From Schoenoplectus triqueter (taxonomy: Eukaryota > Streptophyta > Magnoliopsida > Poales > Cyperaceae), in assembly GCA_964058805.1 (NCBI GenBank), contig CAXKVV010002033.1, forward strand, positions 1-24,902: a DNA stretch of 24,902 bases, written 5' to 3'. The position numbers and the translations under genes were made by a program. The first letter of the stretch is position 1; each line of letters begins with the position of its first letter. Of this stretch, positions 1 through 12,254 are shown one piece after another. Under the pieces are notes generated by a model. That model had not been told where the DNA came from. It made no database searches and was given only the letters and a program-made list of their open reading frames with translations.

Positions 1-1390
1 AACCGTTTTCTACTGTCACCTATGTCAGCTAATCACTGCATGACTTCTAGTTTTGTGAATAAGTCTACTGAAGTTTTGTGAATAATACAAATAAGTTTAT
101 AAGCGTCTGAAAGTTCATCGTTGAGATTTGATCTTTGCCAATCATGTTCATTTAAATTTATGTTATTGACCTCTGTAACTAATATTTTGTTTATTATTCT
201 TATATTGTAAATTATTTCACATGCAATGTTGTAATTTTAAATTATCGGGGAGCTGTGAAAATTTGTCACCTTTAACATAATGATGTAAAGTTGAAATGCC
301 CGTTTTCTTTCCTCAATTATCTTCTAGTTTTGTGAATAATTCTACTCCATTCTGTTTTCCCAAACGGCTGTGGCCGGTTTATGCTGTGTTCGGTGGCTTG
401 AGAAATGATGGGATTGGATAGTAATGGAATATAATTTCTTCTGTGTTCCTTAGTCTTTTCCATTCCAATGGAAAATCCCAAGGTCACCTAGTAGATGCTC
501 CAAATGAAGATGTTATTATGCGTGGGAATTTTTACAAGAGGTCTGAACTAATTTTATTCCCGCGAGCTTGACGCGCATAAGACAAGAAGACCCCCTCTTA
601 ACCTCCTTTATCAGTGGCTTATAATTAAATGTTATTCCTAACTATCATTATGCAAAAAATAGTGGTAAATAATTGGAATCTTATGCCCGCAAAATCCCCT
701 GCTTCAATGCTTTTATCATTTAGACATAGTGGAGTCAGAGATGTTCGGTTTATGCAGTCTGATGTTGAGCCAAAACTTCACAAATTCTGAGTCCTAAATT
801 GGCCGTCAACTTAATGACGTTTTACAAACAATTTCACTTAATATCATTATTTCTGAGAGAGGACCTTGGCCGAATTTGAGCACATATATAACACAGACAT
901 CGTAAAACTAAAAATAACACCGACATTGTATTTAACCCAGAACAGTATAACAAAAGCCTTAAATGGATTGCATCATCTTAAAAAAATCATTTTTATTTTT
1001 TTAAGGTAGTAGGTGAAATACCTACTAAGAATTTCATTAACAAAAAGAAGAAGAGTTTACAGCAGTGGAAAAATAAAATAAAAATCCAAAAATCCTACTG
1101 AAGTATTATGCCTGAATCAAATTCTGTTGAGTTTGTTACAGCACACAGCCAGCGGTTTACTCTAATGCTACCTACGGTGACCCTATGCGTTGTATGCTAA
1201 CTTCCATTTGTCGATGTTGCCCATGATCAGGCTGTGTATTCTATCGTAGGCACTTGGTGTTGGGAAATTGCTATTGGTAGGAACGCACTCTTGCTTAGGT
1301 TAATTTGGAGGCCTGACACTTGTATCCATACGATCCATAGTGGTGGGAAGCCCCTTGTAAGATTTCGAGCAAAAATTCCCAATTGCATCA
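1..1390. other. Intergenic sequence downstream of the CAT gene
   Basis: No protein-coding gene or RNA gene is visible. A 26-bp direct repeat occurs at 44-69 and 321-346. Around 384-482 a segment starting with a TGTGTTCGG-type motif and holding a weak GGGATT...AATCCC hairpin resembles ends of small plant DNA transposons, but I cannot define its borders. Short open frames here have no recognisable similarity. Confidence 0.5.
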
Positions 1391-1392
1391 TT

Positions 1393-1398
1393 TTTATT
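1393..1398 (-). terminator. Candidate polyadenylation signal (AATAAA) of the CAT gene
   Basis: AATAAA on the minus strand, about 373 nt past the TGA stop. A UA-rich stretch at about 1,470-1,485 lies just upstream, as in many plant 3' ends. Plant poly(A) signals are degenerate, so this is only a candidate. Confidence 0.3.
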
Positions 1399-1770
1399 AG
1401 ACCAGTGCAATCCGTATCAACCAAAAGGTGGAAACAAAACAATCAACTTGACCAAAACGAAAAAAAAAATGTATATATATTTACAAAGGGACTCTTGAAC
1501 CCAATTCTTATCCCAGCAAATTAAGAAGATATATTTTCTGTTGCTAATGTGTTGCACACTGAAAAACAATAACAACGGATCCAATACATATATTGCTACT
1601 TCATATCTCGGCACGCAATTTAATTCTTCAAGCTATTTACATAGCATTCACGGAAGAGCCATCTCAGTCATTGTCCAGCATACTTCAAATCATCTTGTTG
1701 CAGAATAAATGGATTTCTAAAATTATACAATGCTGACAAATTGCATGGTCTGCTCCCTGTGTTTTTCTTT

Positions 1771-4700
1771 TCAAGCCACATATTGCGAGGATCTGTATAT
1801 CTCGTCAGCATGAGCTATTGGCACATAGATCACCTCTCTCAAAGAGCTATTGCTTCGTCCATAGAAAATGTACACAAACACCCCTATCAGTAGCCATACT
1901 GAGACCCGGGCCCAGGTTCCACCACTGCGAGAAAAGATATTCAGCATTATTCCTAACAAATTCCTCAGATTAAACCAAAAGAAACTATACAAGGGAACAC
2001 GAAGAAACATACCCAAGATTTATCAGTAGATATGTATTTATGAGAATGCACAAAATTGGCAGCACAGGAATGAAAGGACATATGAATCCTGAATTTCGAA
2101 GAAAAGAAAAGGAGAACTATTAGAAAACCAAAGAATTCCTTCATATACTCAATTAATTCAACAACCAAACAATATGCATGGTAACAAAGAAATAAAAGTA
2201 AAAAAAGTATTATACCTCCAGTGTGGCCAAAACTATGGCGGCCGTCATCTTGGTCTATATAGGACAGTACACCAAGTCCAGCTAGAAGCAGCAACCCACC
2301 CACAGCACACACAAAATATCTCGGGAAACTGCTGTAAAAAAGAAGTTCAGAAAGTTTTTCTCTCCTCTCCTGGAAAGGGTTTCTTTCCTTTTATTTTTGT
2401 TTGTCATCTTGGAAACATGTTAAACTACCTTGGCAAAAATGTGGCAGACGCTGAAGCTGTAAGGATGAGAACACCTACAACAACTAATGCAATGCTTAAA
2501 GCTGCTACTTTTCGCCTTTTCTCCTCACTAATTGCATCTGTGAACACAAAAAAATAGCCATCACTACTTTTTAAAATAGAAGAACACCAAACGCTCGAAG
2601 TCACAAAACTGGGGTAAAATGGGCATTATTTCAGGTTTCTTTTTTTCTGTTTTATTTCTTGACATTATCAAAAATAATTACTTCTATAAATTTCTTTGAC
2701 AAGGAGGGGATCTTCCTCTTCAGAAGTGCCACCTACAGACAACTTTTTAATGCCTTCAGCTTTCTCAGCATCTTCTTGTGAGCTGAAATGAAGTGACACT
2801 GAGTCAATTGATTCTCTCAACGATGAAGGCAATGGTACCTGTTGTGCAAAACATAATACCAAATCAGACGCATGCCATAGAAAAAAAAACAGGAGGGGAA
2901 AAGAAGAAAAACATTACCTCATTGGGAGGGACATATCTGAGTATCAGGATTGAAATTGCAACTATGGTGAAGGCGAGAAGGGTACCAACACTAACCTGTA
3001 TCAAGTTTTTTTGAAAAAAGAAAAGTTGTAGTAACTGCACAAATATATAATTTTGCACAAACTACCAAAAGGTGATTACTGATATAATACCATTCCAGCC
3101 AGCTGAGAGACATCCATGAAGAACGCAAGGGTAGCTGAACAGATGCCAGTAAGAACAGTGCTTTTCACTGGTACATGGGTTTTCTTATTTACATCAGAGA
3201 AGAAAGGAGGTAACAATCCATCTCTAGCCATTGCCATTAGTATTCTAGGCTGAGTTTAGAAGGGAAAAATAACAATATCATGTCAATCAAAGATGACTGA
3301 AAATTTTACTAATAGAATTAAAATAATACGGCACTAGTTTCTGCACAGGTACTTTAGTCGAGTACCTGAGGAAGAAGTGAACCCATGAGAGTTGAGCAAA
3401 GAGCAAGAACTGCACCGCCTGTGACAATGTACCTGAATTTTACAGAACAGTACAAATGTGTGATTTAAAGAATCATATTTCACTTTAGTTTCTGCATCAG
3501 CAAAAACCAGGAGTCCTAAAGCTACTTCTCACCAGATACTAACCTCTTCATGTTTTAACAGGTTTTCTTTTTCTTTTTTCTTGATTATCTGTTTCTTTAA
3601 TATCAGCTGGATCTGTACCGATAGCAATTGTACAGTATAATTTCATGAAACCTAGAAATTTAACTTACATAGCCCAGTGTAAGCCATGTCTGGCAAAAGC
3701 AGATGAGATGGGGGTATCTGGGTCCATAGCAAAGTAGGGTACCAGACCAACAATCACCACAGAAACCAACATGTAAAGCGAACAACATGTTGACAGCGCC
3801 AAACCAATGCCCCATGGTAAATCTCTCTGAGGATTTTTCACCTGAAAATTGCTTCTGTTATATTACCTTGCTTTCTCTGTCTCTATATGAAAAAAAGGTA
3901 CCTACAGGTAAAATATCTAAATTTTGAACCTCCTCAGCAGTACTTGCAACTGAATCAAACCCGATGTATGCAAAGAAAACAGTTGCTGATCCAGCAAGCA
4001 TCCCATTCACACCGAAAGGAAAGTACCTAAAACATATAAAGTGTAATTAACATGCCAACTTTATATATTACAGTGGCAAAGCTCAAGTAATTTTATTAAC
4101 CTACCCAGAGGAAACAGAATAACCAATCCATCCAGTCTGGAAGCCAATATAACTTCCCGCGATAATTACAAAAAGCATCACACACACATTCAATATGGTG
4201 ATGGTTGCTTGCACAGTAGAACTCTACAATGATGTTAAGAATTTAATAAATAATCATAAACAAAAAAACAAAGTCATTAAAATAAAAAGGAAAGAAAAAG
4301 AAAATATAATTAATAAGTACCTCTTTTATTCCAAAACAGAGCAAGCCAGTTACGACGAAACAAAGAACAGCAGCAGAGGGGTCAACCACTACATCTTGAC
4401 CAAAACAGGATATAGTGTGACGTGCCATGAAGGATGGCAAACTGTCTGAACCACCAAAAAATAAGGCCTGAAATAATATATCGATTTAAGTTGAGATACA
4501 TTAAACCCCAAGAATTAATTGCAAGGCTTGTATAATCATACAAAAAGAAGGGCAACTGCTAGTACTGGTTGGATCATACCAATGACTGCACGAGCTATTA
4601 CTGGTTCACAGTCTCATTCTAACAATGGATAAAGAAGACCCAAAAATAGCTGACAGATGCATAACCCACAATGGGAAGAAAAAAATAAGATAGAAAAAAA

Positions 4701-6386
4701 ATTAACAAAACAAAATACAAACCAAAATGCATATACATATAAAGGGAATTTCTCACCAAATTAGGGGATATTCCACGTGCCACAGCTGATCCACCAATGG
4801 TATACTCCAGAATAAGTGCCCAGCCAATCAACCATGCAACCCTAGATGATCATAATTTACAACATCAAGAATTTCTTCCTCTTTTTAAAACAAAATGCAC
4901 ACAAAAATTACACAAGTACCCTTCTCCGACGCAAATGTAGGAATAGTGGTATGCACTCCCAGCAGAGGGACAGCGACTTGCCAGCTCAGCATAACAAAAG
5001 GCAGAGAGAGCTGCTGCTATGCCGGCTATCAAAAATGAAATTGTCAGAGCAGGCCCAGCATGCTCTCTTGCAACAGTACCAACCAGTACATATACACCAG
5101 CACCTATGGTTGAACCGACACCTGACATAGCGAAAAATAATTTTGGTTAGAAATCACAAGATATTTCATTATAGCCCTGCAGAATGATCAGTAACATAGT
5201 AAGACCAAAGTTTCATAAAATGCTCCTTTTGTGCTCAACAGAAATGAAAAAAAAATTGAACACGCAAAAAGAGCTGAAACAAAAAGGAAAGATAATTTCC
5301 CACATATCAAGGCTCTATGCTATTGTCCAGACCTTGTAAGTACACACACACGCACGCACGCATGCACATGCAGAAACATACTTATGATTATTTCAAAAGG
5401 AACTTTTCTGACTTCTTGCAGATATTATTTTGCAGCTAGCGAGCAACTAAAAGTCAACTTTTAAATTTCTCAACAGATTTTTTAAACATGTAAACTTGTC
5501 CATTACTGTAATATAATATCAAATGTATTGCTCATGTTAATCTATTTTTAATTAACTATTCTATTTTAAAACAAATATTCCAAGTTTCAACTTGATTATT
5601 GTTTCAATAATAAATTCTTGCCTAAAGAGCAAAGAATACGATAGTCAAACTACTCGTTTATTGACTATTGGGCAATTGCCAACACAGACTTGAGTACTTG
5701 ACTAATTTTTGTTTAATTTTATAACATATATTTCATGCCATAAAAATTCAAAACTCAATTCTAGTCTGACACCATCCAAGTAATCGATTTAAGTTATCTA
5801 ATATATATTAAAAATGATGAACTACCATCCGTGAGGCCAAATAAGATGAGAAAACATAAAATCAATTCAATAATGTCAGCAAGGAAATTTTACAAATTAG
5901 CCGAGAAAACACTCTCAATTCAAAATGGAAATATACTACGACCTGCCCGATCATTACATGGGTCTAGAGGTGGCAATCGGGCAGTTCGGGTCGGATCGGT
6001 TTGACACGTCGGTTGTACACCCCTACTCCGCGCAGGAAGGAAGAGAAGAAAAAACGAACACATACAGGTAAAAACAAGATAAGGAATCTAATTGCTAGCA
6101 ATAGGAAGTGGCGTCAATTTACAAAAAATATACTAATTTCCCAACATAGGGAAACTAACAAAAGCATGTCCAGAAACGCGTCAAACATTTGCACAATTTC
6201 TCATACAATATAAACAACTGAGCTACAAAACGAAAAAAGAAAAAAAGAAACTAAAATTTCAAACAAAAAGTTACCAATTGCAATTAATTGAGGAATTGAG
6301 AGCGCCTTGGCGAGCTGGGGATGCCCCTCAGCTCTGAGCCGATCCGAATCAACCTGTTTGCGTCTGAACAAACCCTTCACTCCCAT
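1771..6386 (-). CDS. CAT4: Cationic amino acid transporter (plant CAT family, CAT4-like), complete, 15 exons
   Basis: Exons by coding order: 6386-6275, 5121-4920, 4841-4757, 4467-4321, 4223-4105, 4026-3930, 3841-3669, 3432-3366, 3249-3091, 2995-2918, 2838-2682, 2537-2429, 2331-2216, 2088-2013, 1924-1771. All introns are GT..AG, phases match, and the sum is 1,851 nt, giving 616 residues. Seen: [15 protein letters not shown] at residues 38-52 (the first-helix substrate motif of APC-superfamily permeases), [53 protein letters not shown], and the C-terminal [10 protein letters not shown]...FYGRSNSSL block. Family knowledge: CATs are about 14-helix proton-coupled importers of basic and other amino acids; the CAT2/CAT4 group sits mainly on the tonoplast. 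The [12 protein letters not shown] and [12 protein letters not shown] stretches recall CAT4 more than CAT2; this subgroup call is from memory. The start is the first ATG in frame, with an in-frame TAA about 30 nt upstream. The exon 6 donor is doubtful (see findings). Confidence 0.93.
5341..5372. repeat. Alternating CA/CG microsatellite in CAT intron 1
   Basis: About 30 bases of strict pyrimidine-purine alternation (CACACA then CGCACGCACG and CATGCACATG), in intron 1 of the transporter gene. Confidence 0.8.
5965..6025. mobile_element. Tiny 61-bp hAT-like transposon relic in CAT intron 1
   Basis: The segment starts TAGAGGTGGCAATCGGG and ends GTTGTACACCCCTA, so the ends form a TAGRGGTG-type imperfect inverted repeat known from many plant hAT-like MITEs. 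The interior is GC-rich with repeated CGG/TCGG steps, unlike the AT-rich intron. No 8-bp target duplication is visible, so it may be a remnant, not an intact element. Confidence 0.4.
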
Positions 6387-6750
6387 CGCAACCCCCTTCT
6401 CTCTACACGAATTTAATTTACTATATGGCCCGAATTACGTGCACAACTATGCTTCGATCAATGGATAATGGATGCAAGAGGGGCCGCTGGGAGGAGACGA
6501 GATGAGATTTTAGAGAAGCGTGTCTCCGCCCCTTCTCCCTTTCCTGCAACTTTTATCTTGCAAGGAAAGGGAGTTCTATTGACTGGGATTTCTAATAATT
6601 TTCTAGAGAGAGAAAGAGAGACGAAAGAATGAGTAGTTGAAATGCAGAAGTAGGAATCTATAACGGTTCCTGCTAAGGAACTCCGATACGCTGACTTCAT
6701 TAGTATCTCAAGATTTACGAAATGTTTGCTGAAATTATAAAAATATAAGT
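6387..6750 (-). promoter_or_regulatory. 5' leader and proximal promoter region of the CAT gene
   Basis: Read on the minus strand, this stretch leads into the transporter ATG. It contains a pyrimidine-rich run at 6,602-6,627 (CT repeats on the gene strand), a common feature of plant core promoters and 5' leaders. A TATA-like AT stretch lies at about 6,733-6,750. The transcription start cannot be fixed from sequence alone, so the split between leader and promoter is inference. Confidence 0.4.
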
Positions 6751-7049
6751 CCTCTATTTTCTTAAAGAAGATTTGTTTAAAATGACATAGAAGTCGAATA
6801 CAGATAACATCAACATGTATTATTTACTGAAATTTGAATGCATCGGACATTAATCAAGTGATTGAATATAATAATACATATATAAATTTAGGTATAAATT
6901 CTACGAATTCTTATAATAGCCCAATACATTACTTCTCATACAAATTTGATTTTATGATTATGTACATTTTGTAGCATATATTATTTGGTACATTAAAGAG
7001 AACACACAAATATTCACGTAAAAATGCAACACATGATTGATATACTTAA

Positions 7050-7183
7050 CTGAGTTATTATATGTGTTAATGATTTTATTACTTAAACAAGTTGTTATTA
7101 AATTTATTCAATTTAGCAGTATTTGAGTTGAGTAATAACATAACAAGTTGCATAATAAAATCATAACATAAATAATAACTCAT
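7050..7183. mobile_element. Hairpin MITE flanked by TTAA, upstream of the CAT gene
   Basis: The two halves are inverted copies of each other: the left arm begins CTGAGTTATTATATGTGTTA and the right arm, reverse-complemented, begins ATGAGTTATTATTTATGTTA, followed on both sides by TGATTTTATTA. TTAA flanks it on each side (7,046-7,049 and 7,184-7,187). The whole 134 bp could fold into one long hairpin. It lies about 660-800 bp upstream of the transporter ATG. Confidence 0.6.
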
Positions 7184-7187
7184 TTAA

Positions 7188-9003
7188 TATGAATAAACTA
7201 GTATTGGTGACGGTATTAATGATGATATCTCCAAAGTATTTTTTAATTTAAACTCTTAATTTTTGCTGGCAATAAATTTTTAATAATAAAAATAAAAAAA
7301 ATTCTATTGTGTTAGGTCCTGAGATATATATAATATTATTGTCTAAGCTAAATTGTACTTGTGAATTAATTCGACATGAGCTTGCTATTTGCTATATGAA
7401 AGTATGCAAATATGATCGTGGAAAGAAAATGGAGAAGTTAAAATTTCCATTTTGCAATTATTGGAATCTCAAATGGTACCCTACGGCTACGGTCCCTACC
7501 CCACTCTGGACCCGGTGCAGCGCGGCTGATCTACACCCTTGATTGAATCAATGGCACACATTTATCTTTTATTTTTCTTCTAAAAATAATAACATTTATC
7601 TTTTACTACGAGTTTATAATGCATTTCTAAAAATAATAACATGGAATCTCTCAAATAATCAAATTCTCTTATCGAGTAAACCTTCTCCTTTAATACAAAC
7701 TGATTGAAACCATACACTATTAAGTTTTGAGGGTAAAGCAATTTCTTAGCTCTTATTCATTTGAAGTCGTACAATTAATCCCTCTTATCAAGTTTATTCA
7801 AATAAAAAAATGAATCTATTATTTTTGTTAGTTTGTTGCTCAATATCTTCGTTTTAACACGATAAGAGTGCTTCATTTTTTTTTCTTGATCCAAGTTCTT
7901 TTCTTTCATTGAATTGCATACATCCACCGCTCTTCAAATTAAAAGACGAAAAGAAAGACAAACTAGAATAAAATTCAGTGATGATGCTAAAGTTAATTAA
8001 TGTTAAGTTATATTCAAATTAAGATTTACCACGGACATTATTTACCATTGAGTTGAATATTTTCTGGAGAAAAAACTCCTCTATTTATCATCTGTTATTT
8101 ACTTGATAAATTTTTTTTAAACAATATTATTATAATATAAAATTAAATATTTAAAAAAATAAAAATAAAAATTCAAAAATATTTCCTTCGAATCTGCTAA
8201 GCCCAGCATCGAATATAAAATTTTTTCTAGACTTGACAAGCATTTGGATGGAATAAATCTGAAGAAACAGATCTGACAAAATGTATTGAGGCATGGAAGC
8301 GACGCAGAGAGAAATTCAGGAGCGGAGTGGGCGACTGCGCGTCAATATATTTTAATTAAAATAATATGGAATTATGGATTTTGGCATTTTGCATATTGAG
8401 GTGATAGAATTTACATCTCACACCACATTCCACATCCCCGGTCCGGCCGCGAATTTAATTTAATTATTTAAATAATTATAATTTTAATAATATGACTGTT
8501 GTTTACTAAATTTTAATTAAAAATAAATATGACAGTGCGTTATTATCAATGATTTTTTTGTCAACACACCATTGAAAGTGGTCTCTTCCATCAAACGTGT
8601 CATTTCTAGTGATTTTGGATGAGTTAGTAAAATATTATTTGAATGAGTTAATAAGTAAGAACAATACTAAATTAAATTTTCATTGGATTAATATTGTTTC
8701 GAATAATAATTTTATATTTAAATAGCACGCGTTGTTCCGAATAGTTGTTATTCTCGAGTTAACACTAAGTGCCACCCAAACATATAAATTAAATTTATTT
8801 TTTTCAGAATTTGTGCATTATTTTTCCGTGCTCGTGGTAAAAAATGACAGCATATTCATTTCCCCTCTCGTGGCAGAGTTGGATCGAGCCATGATTGCAA
8901 CAAGCCAACAACGCTATGTATATATTATTAAATTATTTTGTTTGTTTGTCTGTTATATAGTTATTATTATTTTATCTTAAGAGTTGATAACAATCGCGAC
9001 AAA
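7188..9003. other. AT-rich intergenic sequence without a visible gene
   Basis: No gene is recognised. Two GC-richer islands stand out, at about 7,470-7,550 and 8,280-8,345. Neither holds a long open frame or a motif I can name. The short frame at 8,732-8,980 is AT-biased and looks like chance. Confidence 0.5.
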
Positions 9004-9211
9004 GGTGAGGAGGTAAAAAGATCTTTGAATAAAAAAAATGGGTTCAAATTTTTTTAAAACCATTGATTTTACATCAAAATTCTAATAATTACTGAAAATA
9101 TGAATTTTAAACTTATAATTTATTAAAAATACAAATTTCAATATAAAATTAACAACTCTAAAAAACTATAAATCTAATTTTTAATTCAAAAGACCTTTAT
9201 ACCTCATCCAC
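9004..9211. mobile_element. Probable degenerate MITE with inverted ends
   Basis: The left end GGTGAGGAGGTAAAAAGATC and the right end, reverse-complemented (GTGGATGAGGTATAAAGGTC), agree over roughly 50 bases with gaps, then continue TTTGAAT... on both arms. No clear target duplication is seen, so the superfamily is unknown. Confidence 0.4.
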
Positions 9212-12200
9212 TTCCTCTTCCACTTCCAAGGGTAAAACGTGGCCACACTCGAAACACGCGATTAGATAAAATAAATAATTAAATGTTTTTTGGTATTTGT
9301 TTTCTTGTTTGTTTATTGATCTTAGCATCGCACGGCTCCGTATTCTCGAGAGTTCACAGCAACTTTAAAAGTGATCAGAATTTATTTATGAGCAGAGTAA
9401 TTTGTACGGAAGGATTTTAATCTGATCAATATTTCATCAGAACCATGGAGGATATGGATTCATACCTCAAGCAATAATTAACCCAAGAAAATATAAAGAA
9501 AAAAATGATGTATTTTGAAACTTTCGTTTGCCATTTCATCATTTAAAGAACATAACATAAAGATCTCTGTGTTTTTTTCTTTCTAAAAAACAACAGCGAT
9601 CACTTTCATCCCTTCTTAAAAACGAATATATATACTAATGATTTAAATTAGTTTCTAAAGGAAAACAGATAAAGGAACATTGAAAGTTAAAATAAAACCA
9701 ACCAAAGAGGCTCTAGAATCACAACCGGAATTACAAAAGACATCATAAAATATTTCAAATCGTTATACTAAATTATTTCCGAGTTGCCGATCCAAACCAC
9801 TTGATGAACAATATTAAAGTTCTGGACAGAGTCAGAATTTTAGTATAATGAGTCAAGATGTGAGTTTACATCATTAAAGAGTTAAAATTGATAAATTAGA
9901 AGGATCAGTACATCTCACGAAATAAAAATATATGATAAAATTTAAGGGACAAACTCCTCAACCCTCTTAAATCCACCCCCGTATAAGAAGAATTTGCTTT
10001 CTATCTGACTGGTGCAGTCTAGCAAAGTGGTCAAGCAATCGTGACTTCTGATACTATTACAGTTCATACAACATATGAATAATAAAAAGAGAAAACATTA
10101 AATGAAAATATATAAGAAAGGGGGCACAAATTAAGAATTACACAAAATAGTTCCAAATGCAATGGTTTCCTTAAGAACTTCTTTGCTTTTTTTCTTTCCA
10201 TAAACACCAGCAAGAAGCCTAAAAGTTGCACATAGAGATAACTAGTACACCCAATTCATGATTTTATTCAAACCACATGCATATTTTTGTAAAATCATCA
10301 ACATAATTAAAAGCAAAAGGAATTAGAATAAAATTCATGTGAAAAGTAATGAAAAGAGTTTTTTTTATATTTTTTCGGATGCACATATAAAAAAATTATA
10401 ACTCAATGCATGTGTTTGGAGTCTTGGAAAAGAAATGAAGATATAACGTGCGTTGGACCTGTTAATTTCCGATGTGGCAACATAATTCTCTGGAAGTTTA
10501 TGATATAAGAGATGTTGTATAAAGGTTTAGACATATCAAGTGTGATTGAAGATGTAAGATTCAAATAACATTTTCACTGATTTTTCATATTTTGCATAGA
10601 GTCTCTTGTTCCGTAAATTTCTTAGAATCACTTAATGAAAGTAGACTATGTTAGTTTTATTTTATTATGTTATGGCGTATGTTATTAATATGCACCGGGT
10701 TCATTCAAAGAAATGAACGAAAGGGTTTCAGCATTTTTGATGAAAAAATCTGTTGCTATTAATTTATATTGGTCCCAATTGATTGCCTGATAAGTTACAG
10801 AAAAATAACACAGAAAAAAGTCTCTCTGTCTCTCTACTGAATTTGAGAGAATTTCTGAAAAACGCCATTAAGAAAAAACGTTGTGTCCATCATCAGTTAT
10901 CAGGAAAAATCATTGAAGATCTCAGTATTAACGCTTCCGCAAAATGTCATCAATTCAGAATTGTAAGTTTTAAATACGTTCGCTATTTTATCTTGAATTT
11001 ACGGATTCTGGATTAATATTAAAGTTTTCAGTATTTCTAACCGACTACAGTATCAAATTTTCTCTCTTATATCAATCCTATGAGAAAATATATCGATATC
11101 AAACACTATTCACATTTCAGATATATACTCTACTCCGCAACTCTGATTTTTCATACATTTTTCTAATTGGTTCTCGATTCAGATCCAGGAGCGGATTTAG
11201 ATGGATCCAGATTTGAATTTTGAAAAATAAAGATTTAAGGTAATGCTTTCGATAATTTATCTTCTTTAAAAATTTTTTTTGTCCCCCCTGAATTATTTGA
11301 TTATTTTGATTGAGAAAAAAATATTTAATATCGTGCATAATAAAATAATTATGCAAAGATTTCAAAATATGAAGTTTCGTAGTGAAAAACTTTCGTCATC
11401 AACTTAATTATTTACTACTTTAAGTTTTATTTTGTTGTTATTTTTAATATGTAAAAGCATATTATTTTGATAGTTTTTTGTTAGATAATAATATATATTA
11501 AATTATTAATTTTTTTATTTAATCCCAAATTAGTTAATAAATTTGAACATGATAAGCTATTATAATCCGATAATTGTTTCTTCTCTCACCCCTCAAAATC
11601 CTACATCATCCCTGTTCAGATCTCTGTTTGTCCACACGTTTTGAATTGTCAAACGACTTGAACCCAATTGTTTGAAACCAAGGTCCTCTACTGGCACAGG
11701 CCAGACATTTTTCCAGAAAAGAATTAAGTTTGAAAGCAATAAATTTACTTCTCTTTCGAAGTTAAGCATGGCAATTTAGCATAGAGTAGGGTTCTGTTAC
11801 TACAAAAAAAAAAGATATATGTTGGAGACTCGTTGAAGTAAAGCATAGAAAAAGCAATATGGCATTGAGTAGCAATCTATTTTCTCAAAAAAATGAAAAA
11901 AAAGAGCAAACAAACATTCTGTTTTGGCTCGTTTTAATTGCTCTTGCTTTGTGGATGTAACAAATGGAATTTTTCTGTTGTGTATCTTCAAAGAAAAAAT
12001 AACAAGTACATTCTGTTTGAATAAAATTGTTTTATTTTATTACGGTTACATTCACTAGACGAAGATTTAAGAAAAAAATTATAAAAAAATGTTAAATGTA
12101 CGCTTGTGACCGTTATGGTCAGCTGTCAACCATTGGGTCATAATCGGATTTTTTTTTTCATCCATGACTGTTTTGACCGCTGCATTCATTTTCAACTGTG

Positions 12201-12249
12201 AATATGGCCGTAACAATATAGAGATAATTTTGTTAATTTATTTTTAAAT
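9212..12249. other. AT-rich intergenic sequence without a visible gene
   Basis: No coding gene, tRNA or rRNA is recognised. A segment at about 11,170-11,300 has the GGAGCGGATTTAGATGG and GTCCCCCCTGAATT wording often found at the ends of old plant transposon copies, but no borders can be set. The open frames at 10,783-11,016 and 11,117-11,365 are lysine/isoleucine-rich and look like chance. Confidence 0.45.
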
Positions 12250-12254
12250 AGAAA

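Noticed and set aside
6458..6700. 80-codon open frame upstream of the CAT start, a possible uORF
   Set aside because: It would matter only if transcription began beyond 6,700, which is not supported. It has no recognisable motif.
10010..10075. tRNA-like wording (GTGGTCAAG...TTCATAC)
   Set aside because: No acceptor stem pairs and the TTCRANY loop and anticodon arm cannot be formed; it is chance similarity.
10783..11016. Open frame of 77 codons in the intergenic region
   Set aside because: AT-biased composition, no domain motif, no splice or promoter context and no neighbour in the same frame.
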